Below are positions 53,135-61,722 of a DNA stretch of 64,000 nucleotides, one piece after another. The stretch comes from Chryseosolibacter sp964551035 (GTDB lineage Bacteria > Bacteroidota > Bacteroidia > Cytophagales > Cyclobacteriaceae), in assembly GCA_964551035.1 (NCBI GenBank), contig CAZKBK010000007.1:62001-126000 (forward strand), in the 5' to 3' direction. Below the pieces are notes generated by a model, which saw only the letters and a list, made by a program, of their open reading frames with translations, was not told where the DNA came from and did not search any database. Every line of letters starts with the position of its first letter. Position 1 is the first letter of the stretch. The position numbers and the translations under genes were made by a program.

Positions 53135-54295
53135 ATGAGCCAGAAAATCCAGATCTTCGACACCACCCTCCGGGATGGAGAACAGGTACCAGGATGCCAG
53201 CTCTCCACCGAAGAGAAAGTGACCATCGCCCGCGAATTGGAAGAATTGGGAGTGGACATCATCGAGGCGGGGTTCCCCATCTCGAGCCCCGGCGATTTCC
53301 TCTCCGTCATCGAGATATCAAAGGCGGTCAGCGATCCCACGGTGTGCGCCCTCACCCGAGCAAAAAAGGATGACATCGACGTTGCTGCGGAAGCCCTGCG
53401 ATACGCCCAAAAAAGACGAATCCATACCGGGATCGGCTCATCGGACATACACATCAAACACAAGTTCAACAGCACGCGTGAAAAGGTGTTGGAGCAGGGC
53501 GTGTGGGCTGTGCAATACGCAAAGGCCAAAGGCGTCGAGGTTGAGTTCTTCGCGGAGGACTCAGGCCGCGCTGACCTTGCCTTCCTGGCACAGATGGTCG
53601 AGGCCGTGATCGCCGCCGGGGCCGATGTCGTCAATATTCCCGACACGACGGGGTACTGCCTGCCGCACCTTTACGGCAAAAGGATCAAGTATCTCTTCGA
53701 CCACGTCAAAAACATCGACAAGGCCGTGATCTCCGTGCATTGCCACAACGACCTCGGGCTGGCGACTGCCAACACCATCGCGGGCCTTGCGAATGGCGCG
53801 CGTCAGGCCGAGGTAACGATCAACGGCATTGGTGAGCGCGCGGGTAACACTTCGTTGGAAGAAGTCGCCATGATCATCAAAACACACAAGGACCTGGATT
53901 TCCACACCAATATCAAGTCGGACCGGATTTACGGGATCAGCAACCTCGTTTCAGACCTCATGCGCATGCCCGTACAACCCAATAAAGCAATCGTGGGTTC
54001 AAACGCATTCGCGCATTCATCGGGTATTCACCAGGACGGATTCCTGAAGAATGCGGAGAATTACGAAATCATCAACCCCGAAGCGGTGGGTGTGCCGAGT
54101 TCCAGCATCGTGCTGACGGCCCGCAGTGGACGTGCAGCCCTGAAACATCGTCTGGAACTGCTGGGCTACCAGCCGGGAAAATCAGAACTGGACGTGCTCT
54201 ACGAAAACTTCCTCATTGTCGCCGATGAGAAGAAAAAAGTTGAAAACGAAGATCTTATAGCGTTGGCATCATCGATGCCGATCCTTGTAAAATAA
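53135..54295 (+). CDS. leuA: 2-isopropylmalate synthase, short form without regulatory domain
   Basis: 386 residues. HMGL-type TIM barrel: QIFDTTLRDGEQVPGCQLS, CHNDLGLATANTIAGL (metal-binding His) and NGIGERAGNTSLEEV; the linker SNAFAHSSGIHQDGFLKNAENYEII follows. Standard LeuA has about 510 residues with a C-terminal leucine-binding dimer domain; here the chain ends after the linker subdomains (EDLIALASSMPILVK). Direct feedback by leucine is therefore unlikely. A homocitrate or citramalate synthase is possible on length alone, but the leuCDB context supports LeuA. It is followed by a strong terminator. Confidence 0.9.
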   Translation: MSQKIQIFDTTLRDGEQVPGCQLSTEEKVTIARELEELGVDIIEAGFPISSPGDFLSVIEISKAVSDPTVCALTRAKKDDIDVAAEALRYAQKRRIHTGIGSSDIHIKHKFNSTREKVLEQGVWAVQYAKAKGVEVEFFAEDSGRADLAFLAQMVEAVIAAGADVVNIPDTTGYCLPHLYGKRIKYLFDHVKNIDKAVISVHCHNDLGLATANTIAGLANGARQAEVTINGIGERAGNTSLEEVAMIIKTHKDLDFHTNIKSDRIYGISNLVSDLMRMPVQPNKAIVGSNAFAHSSGIHQDGFLKNAENYEIINPEAVGVPSSSIVLTARSGRAALKHRLELLGYQPGKSELDVLYENFLIVADEKKKVENEDLIALASSMPILVK

Positions 54296-54319
54296 CCTGT
54301 TTAGGTTAATTGAGTGAAG

Positions 54320-54350
54320 GGATGCCCGACAACCGGGCATCCTTTTTTTT
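54320..54350 (+). terminator. terminator of the leu operon
   Basis: GGATGCCCG and CGGGCATCC make a perfect 9-bp stem with loop ACAAC, followed by eight T's. Confidence 0.95.
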
Positions 54351-54367
54351 GATTATGGCTTTTCCCT

Positions 54368-54375
54368 TAACTTTG
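54368..54375 (+). promoter_or_regulatory. -7 promoter element of the lipoprotein gene
   Basis: TAACTTTG, a perfect TAnnTTTG match, 16 bases before the ATG. TTTG at 54348-54351 is a possible -33 element with a short 16-base spacer that overlaps the upstream terminator T-run. Confidence 0.5.
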
Positions 54376-54391
54376 TGGAAATTCCAATCCA

Positions 54392-54823
54392 ATGAAACAA
54401 CTGTCATTCTCGCTAGTCATGATGCTTTCGCTGCTGGCATTTTCCTGCAAAGAAAAATCAAATGACGCGCACGGCGATCACAACGGTGGCCAGGGTGAAA
54501 AGGAAGCGTTATACCAGGACGTGATGCGCATACACGACGAGGTCATGCCAAAAATGAATGACATTCACCGGATCAAGACCTCGCTGAAGGAAGAACTCGC
54601 GAACAACCCCGACATGCCTGAATCTGAAAAGCAGGCGAAGCAGACCATGATCGCGAGGCTCGACTCCGCCGGCGAAGGCATGATGGACTGGATGCGAAAA
54701 TTCAATCCGCCAACAGACAGTAGCGAAGCCGTGATGAAAGCCTACCTTGAGAACGAAATGACGCGCGTTAAAAAAGTGCGGAAAGAAATCCTTTCGGTGA
54801 TTGAAGACGCGGAAAAGCAGTAG
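54392..54823 (+). CDS. small lipoprotein of unknown function
   Basis: 143 residues. A lipoprotein signal peptide is clear: MKQLSFSLVMMLSLLAFSC with the lipobox LAFSC (Cys19). The mature part starts with a His/Asp/Gly-rich spacer (DAHGDHNGGQGE) and is then almost entirely helical and charged, probably a coiled coil (residues 40-143, with several Met: MRIHDEVMPKMNDIHRIK, MMDWMRKF). I do not recognise the family. It is a monocistronic gene with its own promoter after the leu terminator. Confidence 0.8.
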   Translation: MKQLSFSLVMMLSLLAFSCKEKSNDAHGDHNGGQGEKEALYQDVMRIHDEVMPKMNDIHRIKTSLKEELANNPDMPESEKQAKQTMIARLDSAGEGMMDWMRKFNPPTDSSEAVMKAYLENEMTRVKKVRKEILSVIEDAEKQ

Positions 54824-55009
54824 ATCCCGGTGGCGCTGATCTACCCAAAGGGAAATCATCCGGGTAGAAATTATTTTAGTTCGATTGGTTTTTTTTTGCC
54901 CTGATGGCTGTACGCTACTGATTTTTAATGGAACCGGGCGTTTACTTTGCCAGGCCACCTGGTGGGTTAACGTCGTCCCAATAAAATGCAACTTCTCCCA
55001 AATTGTTTT

Positions 55010-55017
55010 ACCTTTGT
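55010..55017 (+). promoter_or_regulatory. -7 promoter element of gcvT
   Basis: TACCTTTG, a perfect TAnnTTTG match, 21 bases before the gcvT ATG. It lies inside the longer open frame, which supports the downstream start. No glycine-riboswitch-like leader fits in the remaining space. Confidence 0.55.
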
Positions 55018-55038
55018 GCCGTTTTCAAGTACGGCGAC

Positions 55039-56130
55039 ATGGAGCTAAAGCACATTCCTCTTAACGACACACATGTAAAGCTGGGCGGCAAAATGGTCCC
55101 TTTTGCGGGGTTCAATATGCCCGTTCGCTATTCGTCCGACATCGAAGAGCACATGACCGTCAGAAATGGCGTCGGCGTTTTTGATGTTTCCCACATGGGT
55201 GAATTCACCATCAAGGGACCCAACGCATTAGACCTCATTCAGCGGGTCACGTCCAACGACGCGTCAAAACTGAGCAATGGCCAGGCGCAGTACTCATGCC
55301 TGCCCAATGAAAACGGAGGAATCGTCGATGACCTCATCATCTATAAAATCGCCGACAACGATTATTTTATAGTGGTGAACGCGTCCAACATTGAAAAGGA
55401 CTGGAACTGGATCACCAGGTTCAACACGATGGAGGCTGAAATGAAGGGCATCTCTGACGAAATGTGTCTTTTTGCCGTGCAGGGACCGAAGGCGGCGCCG
55501 GTACTTCAAAAGCTTACAAAGACCAACCTTTCGGAGATCAGGTACTACCATTTCGCCGTCGGCGAGTTTGCCGGCGTAGGCAATGTGATGATGTCCAACA
55601 CGGGATACACGGGCGCCGGCGGTTTCGAGATATATGTGCACCGCAACGATGCGGAGAAAGTCTGGAACAGCATCTTCAAAGCCGGAGAGGACGTCAATAT
55701 CAAGCCCATTGGCCTGGGTGCGCGAGACACGTTGCGCCTGGAGATGGGATTTTGCCTCTATGGAAACGACATCGATGACACGACTTCACCCCTGGAGGGC
55801 GGGTTGGGATGGATCACGAAATTCACGAAAGACTTTACGAACGCCGCCGCGCTGAAGAAGCAAAAGGAAACGGGTGTATCCCGTAAGCTTGTCGGATTCA
55901 AGCTCCTTGACCGCGGGGTCCCCCGTCATGATTACACCATCAAGGATGCCGCTGGCCATGTGATCGGGAAGGTTACTTCGGGCACGATGTCGCCCGTGCT
56001 TGGAATCGGCATCGGGCTGGGCTATGTGACCACGGAAAATTCGGCGCCAGGCACTGCGATCTTCATTGACATTCGCGGCAAGAACCTCCGGGCAGAGGTC
56101 ACCAAGCTCCCCTTCATCGAGCGGGGATGA
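55039..56130 (+). CDS. gcvT: glycine cleavage system aminomethyltransferase (T protein)
   Basis: 363 residues from ATG 55039. Conserved blocks: KMVPFAGFNMPVRYSSDIEEHMTVRNGVGVFDVSHMGEF at the start, YTGAGGFEIYVH, and the folate-binding LGARDTLRLEMGFCLYGNDID, followed by TSGTMSPVLGIGIGLGYV. It transfers the methylene group to tetrahydrofolate during glycine cleavage. The other gcv genes are not nearby, which is common in this phylum. The next gene starts 33 bp downstream. Confidence 0.96.
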   Translation: MELKHIPLNDTHVKLGGKMVPFAGFNMPVRYSSDIEEHMTVRNGVGVFDVSHMGEFTIKGPNALDLIQRVTSNDASKLSNGQAQYSCLPNENGGIVDDLIIYKIADNDYFIVVNASNIEKDWNWITRFNTMEAEMKGISDEMCLFAVQGPKAAPVLQKLTKTNLSEIRYYHFAVGEFAGVGNVMMSNTGYTGAGGFEIYVHRNDAEKVWNSIFKAGEDVNIKPIGLGARDTLRLEMGFCLYGNDIDDTTSPLEGGLGWITKFTKDFTNAAALKKQKETGVSRKLVGFKLLDRGVPRHDYTIKDAAGHVIGKVTSGTMSPVLGIGIGLGYVTTENSAPGTAIFIDIRGKNLRAEVTKLPFIERG

Positions 56131-56163
56131 GTTGGCCCGCAGCTAATTTGAGTAACATTTCGG

Positions 56164-56889
56164 ATGCGAAAAATTGACGTTTGCCTTTCGCCGGAGATGC
56201 TTCACCTTTACGAGGTTACCGGTCACATCGTGGTGGTGGTGGACATTCTGCGCGCGACTTCATGCATGGTGACCGCTATTGCGCACGGCGTCACGCACAT
56301 TGCGCCGTTCGCCGCGCTGGAAGATTGCCGCGCCATGAAACCCCGGGGCTACCTCATCAGCGGCGAACGCGATGGCAGCCGGGTGGATGGTTTCGACTTT
56401 GGCAACTCACCCTTCGAATATCAGGACCCGGCACTCAAGGGACAAAAGATCGCCCTCACCACCACGAACGGAACGCAGGCTATCGCAAAATCCATCGGGG
56501 CGAAGGAGCTGATCATTGGCGCCTTCCTCAACCTGCGCGCTGTTGTCGAGCATCTCCGGGCCTCGTCACACGATGTACTCGTGGTTTGCGCCGGGTGGAA
56601 AGGGAAAATCAACCTTGAAGACACACTTTTCGCCGGCGCGCTGGTCCACGCGCTGAAAGCCGAATTACAATCCGCCTGCGACGCCCCCCTTGCAGCCGAA
56701 CATCTTTACAGCGAAGCGAGGAAAGACATGCTTGGCTTTCTGAACAATTCAAGCCACGTCCGGCGCCTTGCCAGGCTCAACATCAGCAAAGACGTGGCGT
56801 TCTGCCTCGAACACGGTGTGTACGACGTGCTACCGATCCTCAAGGACAGCCTGATCGTTGCCCATATTTCTCCGTCCACCGCACGATAG
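56164..56889 (+). CDS. comB: probable 2-phosphosulfolactate phosphatase
   Basis: 241 residues. The N-terminal VVVDILRATSCMVTAIAHGV, LISGERDGSRVDGFDFGNSPFEY and ALTTTNGTQAI are the conserved blocks of the ComB family, Mg-dependent phosphatases first described in coenzyme M synthesis. Many bacteria without coenzyme M carry it, so the real substrate here is uncertain. It is adjacent to gcvT and may be co-transcribed. Confidence 0.85.
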   Translation: MRKIDVCLSPEMLHLYEVTGHIVVVVDILRATSCMVTAIAHGVTHIAPFAALEDCRAMKPRGYLISGERDGSRVDGFDFGNSPFEYQDPALKGQKIALTTTNGTQAIAKSIGAKELIIGAFLNLRAVVEHLRASSHDVLVVCAGWKGKINLEDTLFAGALVHALKAELQSACDAPLAAEHLYSEARKDMLGFLNNSSHVRRLARLNISKDVAFCLEHGVYDVLPILKDSLIVAHISPSTAR

Positions 56890-57194
56890 TTTTTGTCGGC
56901 CGGATAAACACTCAACCGTCTAACAGCCGGTTCCAGCCCCTTAGATGAATATCACTCAGATAGAATCCAATGTACAAGGAGTTGCAGCAAGGTATGATCC
57001 ACGCTTCTTTATTTGAGGACCATGTTGAGCCGGCTCTGCTTTAGGCCATACCTTCTCCAGCGCAATGCTTTTACGCATTTAACACATCGCCGCCCAAGGC
57101 GTTTCCTTCCTTTAATAGTCGTTAAGGGGAATTAACAAGTCGTTAACCACGAAATTTCGGGTTTCCTGTGATCTTAGGGGAAACTTCATCCCTT
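56890..57194. other. intergenic region with 9-bp direct repeat
   Basis: 305 bases without a gene. The feature of note is a direct repeat AGTCGTTAA at 57117-57125 and 57138-57146, 21 bp apart from start to start (12-bp spacer), about 50 bases before the next start codon. Two 9-bp direct repeats with a 12-bp spacer and a GTTAA core resemble binding sites of LytTR-type regulators. A small inverted repeat GTTAA-GGGGAA-TTAAC overlaps the first copy. Confidence 0.4.
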
Positions 57195-58049
57195 ATGAAA
57201 CATCTTTTGCTTATCGTTTTCATCGCAGGAGGTTTTAACTCCATTGGGCAACTTCGGCTTCCGGAACTGAGTCCTGTGGGACGGATTGCTCAGGAAGCAG
57301 GCTACACAAACATCGTGATCAGGTACGGACGGCCACAGATACGGGGACGTCAGATCATGGGCGGCGTGGTGCCTTTTGACCGGCTTTGGCGAACGGGAGC
57401 GGGCAAATGTACAATGCTCTCCTTTGACACCGACGTGACCATCAACGGCACGATCGTTCTCGCGGGAGCGTATGCACTTGTGAGCATTCCCGGGAAGGAC
57501 AAATGGACCATCATGCTCAATATGGACACAAGCAAAGTCTACGGCGATCCGAGTGAGTATGATCCATCGAAAGAAATTGTCCGTATGGAGATAAGTCCTG
57601 AAGAAACCGGGCATACCTATGAATCGCTTACGATCTTCCTGGATGTGGTCCGGGGAGATGTTGTATTTAACCTTGCATGGGAAAACACATGGATTCGCTT
57701 TCCTATCCAAACCGGTTCAATAGAGAAGGCCGTGGCCACGATTGAAGATGGTTTGAGGAGCGAGCCGGACAACGTCGACATGCTCGCCACCGCCGCCTGG
57801 TTCTACGAATGGAATGGCCTGGACCGTGGCCAGGTGATGGATTGGCTGAACCGGGCACTCGCCATCCGTGACGACCGCTGGGTCTACCATCAGAAGGTCG
57901 AGGTGCTGGAAAAGATGGGGAACTATGCCGAAGCCCGGACGACGGCCGAAAAGGCAATTGCTTTTCTTAAAAAGGCCAAACCTGATGGCGATGGCTGGGA
58001 ACACAGCGTGAGGGCGTTTGAGAAGAAGTTAAAGCGCTGGCCGAAGTAG
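57195..58049 (+). CDS. exported DUF2911-like protein
   Basis: 284 residues from ATG 57195 with a signal peptide (MKHLLLIVFIAGGFNSIGQ). Residues 25-160 match what I know as DUF2911: RYGRPQIRGRQIMGGVVPFDRLWRTGA followed by beta strands (TINGTIVLAGAYALVSIPGKDKWTIML). The C-terminal 110 residues form TPR-like helices (AVATIEDGLRSEPDNVDMLATAAWFYEW). The family is widespread in Bacteroidetes and its role is unknown. Confidence 0.87.
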   Translation: MKHLLLIVFIAGGFNSIGQLRLPELSPVGRIAQEAGYTNIVIRYGRPQIRGRQIMGGVVPFDRLWRTGAGKCTMLSFDTDVTINGTIVLAGAYALVSIPGKDKWTIMLNMDTSKVYGDPSEYDPSKEIVRMEISPEETGHTYESLTIFLDVVRGDVVFNLAWENTWIRFPIQTGSIEKAVATIEDGLRSEPDNVDMLATAAWFYEWNGLDRGQVMDWLNRALAIRDDRWVYHQKVEVLEKMGNYAEARTTAEKAIAFLKKAKPDGDGWEHSVRAFEKKLKRWPK

Positions 58050-58164
58050 GTCGACAGGCTACGCAGTGGCTGTCCGGCCTGGAAATAGCGGCTTTGGGTG
58101 AATCGAGGGTTTCGGCAAAACAAAAAGAATGTTACTTTTGCTTCCCGATCATTGGATCGGTTTT

Positions 58165-58238
58165 CGGGATGTAGCACAGCCCGGTAGTGCGCTACGTTCG
58201 GGACGTAGAGGTCGCTGGTTCGAATCCAGTCATCCCGA
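58165..58238 (+). tRNA. tRNA-Pro (anticodon CGG)
   Basis: 74 nt. The acceptor stem CGGGATG pairs with CATCCCG; the D-arm region contains AGCCCGGTAGTGC; the anticodon stem CTACG/CGTAG encloses loop TTCGGGA with anticodon CGG; the T arm is CTGG-TTCGAAT-CCAG. The discriminator base is A and CCA is not encoded. It reads proline codon CCG. Confidence 0.95.
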
Positions 58239-58243
58239 CTGCT

Positions 58244-58341
58244 CCCGCCGAAGCTCCGGCAGGAGCGTAGGCGGGCTGCGCCATTGACGACCCGTTTTCA
58301 GACCAAGTTCTGAAGGCGGGCTTCGTCGGGCACAGCCCGAC
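58244..58341 (+). repeat. three consecutive hairpins downstream of tRNA-Pro
   Basis: Hairpin 1 (58244-58275): outer CCCGCC/GGCGGG and inner GCTCC-GGCA-GGAGC. Hairpin 2 (58291-58320): CCCGTTTTCAGA with TCTGAAGGCGGG, 12 pairs including two G-T, loop of 6. Hairpin 3 (58325-58341): GTCGGGC-ACA-GCCCGAC, 7 bp perfect. None has a T-run, so they are not ordinary terminators. They separate the tRNA from a decayed GIY-YIG gene and look like a REP-type element. Confidence 0.65.
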
Positions 58342-58381
58342 TGTCAGACCCTTCGATCAAGAAATAGTACCCTCGCGAAGT

Positions 58382-58470
58382 ATGTGGACCGTATACATTC
58401 TAAAGTGTGCGGATGGAAACTTACCGGATGTATAGCTGATCCAGATTACCACATGAGGGGGCGCTTCGCC
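58382..58470 (+). pseudogene. frameshifted, truncated GIY-YIG nuclease
   Basis: ATG 58382 opens MWTVYILKCADGN, the exact start of small Bacteroidetes GIY-YIG proteins (VYI and the CADG turn). The frame then runs into a stop (LPDV). In the next frame the expected continuation is present: LTGCIADPDYHMRGRF, comparable to the YTG..D..xR core. One lost base near 58418 explains this. No C-terminal half follows, so the gene is dead. Its position behind a tRNA and hairpins fits a small mobile or repeat-associated element. Confidence 0.65.
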
Positions 58471-58565
58471 CTACCCTCCTTCTCCTCAACAAACCCGGGC
58501 CCCCAAACAATCCCGCTACCTACCCCTGCTTCCCATTCACCACAAGGCGCGCAGTACCCGCGCCG

Positions 58566-60302
58566 CTACCCGATCCAGCCCTCCACCTCCTCCATCGTCG
58601 GATTGGGTACGTCGAGTTTCATCTTCTTCCGCATGCCGCAGACGTCATTGAAAAGCTTCGACGGCTTCATCTCCTTCATCTGCGCCTTGGAGGTGATGCC
58701 CAGCTTCTGCAAAACGGGAATCAGCTCCGCCCGTACGCCTTCAAGATCGGCAACGCTCAAAACGGACTGCGGGTTGAGATCCTCGGTTTGCTCCGGGCGC
58801 ATTTGAGGGAAGAAGAGTACGTCTTGTATCGATGGCGAATTCGTCATGATCATCGCCAGGCGGTCGATGCCGATGCCGAGTCCTGCCGTGGGGGGCATGC
58901 CGTATTCCAGTGCGCGCAGGAAATCTTCGTCCAGCGTCATCGCTTCCTCGTCGCCGCGGCGGCCGAGTTCGAGCTGCTCTTCAAAACGTTCGCGCTGGTC
59001 GATGGGATCGTTCAGTTCGGAGAAGGCGTTTGCAATCTCCTTGCTGTTGCAGATGGCTTCGAACCGCTCCACCAGCCCGGGCTTGCTGCGGTGTTTCTTC
59101 GCGAGGGGCGACATCTCGACCGGATAATCCGTGATGAATGTCGGCTGGATCAGATGGGGCTCGCACTTTTCACCAAAGATCTGATCGATAAGTTTCCCCT
59201 TGCCCATCGTGTCATCCAGGGGCACCTGGAGCTTGTTGCAGGTCTCGCGAAGCTGTTCCTCCTCCATCGTGGAAATGTCGATGCCCGTAAAATGCTGTAT
59301 CGCCTCAAACATGGTGTAACGTTTCCAGGGGCGTTGAAAGTCGATGGTGTTATCACCCACCCGCACCTTCGTGGTTCCGTGAAGATCGATCGCCGCTTTC
59401 TCAATCATTTCTTCAACCAACTCCATCATCCAATTGTAGTCCTTATAGGCGACGTACAGTTCGATCTGCGTGAACTCCGGATTGTGGAACCGCGACATTC
59501 CCTCATTGCGAAAGTCTTTGGAGAACTCGTAAACGCCTTTAAACCCGCCCACGATGAGGCGCTTCAGGTACAGTTCATTTGCAATACGCAGGTAGAGGGT
59601 CATGTCCAGCGTATTGTGGTGGGTCTTGAACGGCCTCGCGGCCGCACCGCCATAGAGCGGTTGGAGGATCGGGGTCTCCACCTCGAGGTAGTCGCGGGCG
59701 TTTAGGAACTCCCGCATCGAGTTGACAAGCCGCGTCCGCTTGACGAACGCATCCCGAACCTCCGGATTGACAACCAGGTCGACATACCGTTGACGGTAGC
59801 GCTGTTCAGGGTCGCTGAAGGCGTCGTGCCGCACCTTGTTGCCTTGTTCATCCTCCGTTTCTTTCACCACGGGCAACGGGCGGAGGGATTTTGCCAGCAA
59901 GGTCAGCTGTTGTACGTGAATGGAGATCTCTCCGGTTTGGGTGGTAAACACAAAACCCTGGACACCGACGATGTCGCCGATGTCGACATGCTTTTTGAAA
60001 ACGACATTGTAGAGCGTCTTGTCGTCGCCGGGGCAGAGGTCATCTCGTCGGACGTAAATCTGGATGCGGCCCGTGTCGTCCTGCAACTCGGCGAAGGCGG
60101 CCGATCCCATGATACGGCGGCTCATGATGCGGCCGGCGAGGCGCAGGTCTTTGTAGTCGATCTTCCGGCGTTCGTAGTTGGCCAGGATGTCCTTTGCCGA
60201 TGCGTTGATCTCAAAAAGGTCTGCGGGATAAGGATTGATCCCCATTTTTTCGAGTTCTTCCTTGCTTTGTCTTCTGACGAGTTCCTGTTCGCTCAAGGCC
60301 AT
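58566..60302 (-). CDS. lysS: lysyl-tRNA synthetase (class II)
   Basis: 578 residues. N-terminal OB-fold anticodon-binding domain (residues 55-170), then the class II core: motif 2 FRNEGMSRFHNPEFTQIELY and motif 3 GLGIGIDRLAMIM. The last 70 residues (ELIPVLQKLGITSKAQMKEMK to EEVEGWIG) are a helical extension beyond the usual 500-residue enzyme; such extensions are seen in Bacteroidetes. It charges tRNA-Lys. A -7-like TATTTTCG lies about 22 bases before the start. Confidence 0.96.
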   Translation of the reverse strand: MALSEQELVRRQSKEELEKMGINPYPADLFEINASAKDILANYERRKIDYKDLRLAGRIMSRRIMGSAAFAELQDDTGRIQIYVRRDDLCPGDDKTLYNVVFKKHVDIGDIVGVQGFVFTTQTGEISIHVQQLTLLAKSLRPLPVVKETEDEQGNKVRHDAFSDPEQRYRQRYVDLVVNPEVRDAFVKRTRLVNSMREFLNARDYLEVETPILQPLYGGAAARPFKTHHNTLDMTLYLRIANELYLKRLIVGGFKGVYEFSKDFRNEGMSRFHNPEFTQIELYVAYKDYNWMMELVEEMIEKAAIDLHGTTKVRVGDNTIDFQRPWKRYTMFEAIQHFTGIDISTMEEEQLRETCNKLQVPLDDTMGKGKLIDQIFGEKCEPHLIQPTFITDYPVEMSPLAKKHRSKPGLVERFEAICNSKEIANAFSELNDPIDQRERFEEQLELGRRGDEEAMTLDEDFLRALEYGMPPTAGLGIGIDRLAMIMTNSPSIQDVLFFPQMRPEQTEDLNPQSVLSVADLEGVRAELIPVLQKLGITSKAQMKEMKPSKLFNDVCGMRKKMKLDVPNPTMEEVEGWIG

Positions 60303-60413
60303 ATCTTGAAATTAATGGGCGAAAATAAAAAGATTATTGCCCATTCGCGGCGAAATAGGTCCGCTCATTTCAAGCAGGCCGATTATTAGTTTCCGGCCCT
60401 GGGCGGGTTAGGG

Positions 60414-61607
60414 TTAGCCGTTCATTTTCGCCTGTTTCCGCCGGTGGAGCTCCCGCCGTATCAGCGTGAGTTCACGGCTGCTCTGGCCGGCGACGGAGGT
60501 ATTTTCCGCGGCCCTGCGAAAGAGGTAGGGCATCACGGCGCGGACAGGGCCATAGGGCACGTACTTGGCAACGCGGTATCCTTTGCGCGCCAGGTTAAAA
60601 GAAATGTTGTCGCTCATGCCAAACAATTGCGCAAACCAGACGCGGCGATCGTCGTTGGCAAGGCCGCGCTCAGCCATCAGCCTGGCAAGCAAGGCGTTGC
60701 TTTGTTCGTTATGAGAGCCACACATTAACGCCACGCGTTCGATATTGCTGACGCAAAGCGCAAGGGCATCGTTGAACGCCTTGTCTGTGGCTTCCTTGTC
60801 GGGATGGATGGGACTGGGATACCCTAACTTCGCTGCGCGCTCGCGTTCTTTTTCCATGTACGCGCCGCGGACCAGTTTGGCGCCCAAAAAATAGTTGTTC
60901 TCTCGCGCGCGCTCCAAAGACCGCTGCAGGTTCACGAGTGACTCCGTGCGGTACATCTGGTAGGTGTTGAAGACGATCACGCGCTCCTTGTTGAAGGTCG
61001 CCATCATTTCCGTCGCGAGTTCATCAATGGAATTTTGGATGCACCAGTCTTCGGCGTCGATAAGCACCGGGACGTTGTTGGCATACCCATGGGCGCAGAT
61101 CTTCCGGAAACGTTCCCTTACGCGCTCGTAGGCATGCGCCTCCACCTCCGGGAGGTTTTCACCTTGCTGGATTTTTTCGAGGAGCGCAAAAGAAGCCACA
61201 CCGGTTGGCTTGAAAACGGAAAACGGAATGTGCTCCGATCCCTTTGCCTGGTCCATGGTCCGCATGACTTCGGCCATGGTTTTATCAAAGGCCTCGTCTG
61301 AATCCTCACCTTCAACGGCGTAGTCCAGGATGGTGCCTACCCCGTAGCCGCCGATCTTCCGGATCACATTTTCGCTGTCCCGGATGCTCGTACCTCCACA
61401 AAAATGATCGAAGGCCGTCGCGCGGATGATGCCTTCAATGGGAAGACGAAGGGCCAGCCCTATTTTTACCATCCCGGTTGCCAGCGACGACATGGCAGGG
61501 TGGTTGACAAGCGAAAAAATAAAGTGGGCTTTTCTTAGCTCGCGATCCGATTTGTAGGAGAATGCAATTGCCGTATCGTCGAAAGAAATCCCGGGGTCCG
61601 TTTCCAT
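60414..61607 (-). CDS. proline dehydrogenase
   Basis: 397 residues, a single-domain enzyme without the P5C dehydrogenase half of PutA. The (beta/alpha)8 FAD barrel signatures are present: LIDAEDWCIQNSIDELA, VFNTYQMYRTESL, KLVRGAYMEKERERA, and the C-terminal RRLxxRR-like YVPYGPVRAVMPYLFRRAAENTS. It oxidises proline to pyrroline-5-carboxylate, passing electrons to the quinone pool. It diverges from aroB; its own promoter has a perfect TATATTTG element. Confidence 0.93.
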   Translation of the reverse strand: METDPGISFDDTAIAFSYKSDRELRKAHFIFSLVNHPAMSSLATGMVKIGLALRLPIEGIIRATAFDHFCGGTSIRDSENVIRKIGGYGVGTILDYAVEGEDSDEAFDKTMAEVMRTMDQAKGSEHIPFSVFKPTGVASFALLEKIQQGENLPEVEAHAYERVRERFRKICAHGYANNVPVLIDAEDWCIQNSIDELATEMMATFNKERVIVFNTYQMYRTESLVNLQRSLERARENNYFLGAKLVRGAYMEKERERAAKLGYPSPIHPDKEATDKAFNDALALCVSNIERVALMCGSHNEQSNALLARLMAERGLANDDRRVWFAQLFGMSDNISFNLARKGYRVAKYVPYGPVRAVMPYLFRRAAENTSVAGQSSRELTLIRRELHRRKQAKMNG

Positions 61608-61623
61608 AGGCGCAAAAGGTGCG

Positions 61624-61631
61624 CAAATATA
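61624..61631 (-). promoter_or_regulatory. -7 promoter element of the proline dehydrogenase gene
   Basis: Minus-strand TATATTTG, a perfect TAnnTTTG match, 16 bases before the ATG at 61607. A TTTTCGG about 19 bases upstream may serve as -33 element. Confidence 0.55.
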
Positions 61632-61722
61632 AATATTGCTCCGTTGATACCGAAAACGATTCCAGAAACCTTGGGCATCTGTGATTGGCTGCGTTTTTTG
61701 ATACTTTTATCCCTTAATTCCC

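Noticed and set aside
55003..55038. Upstream start for gcvT
   Set aside because: The perfect -7 element TACCTTTG (55010-55017) lies within it and the conserved GcvT start is MELKHIPLNDTH at 55039.
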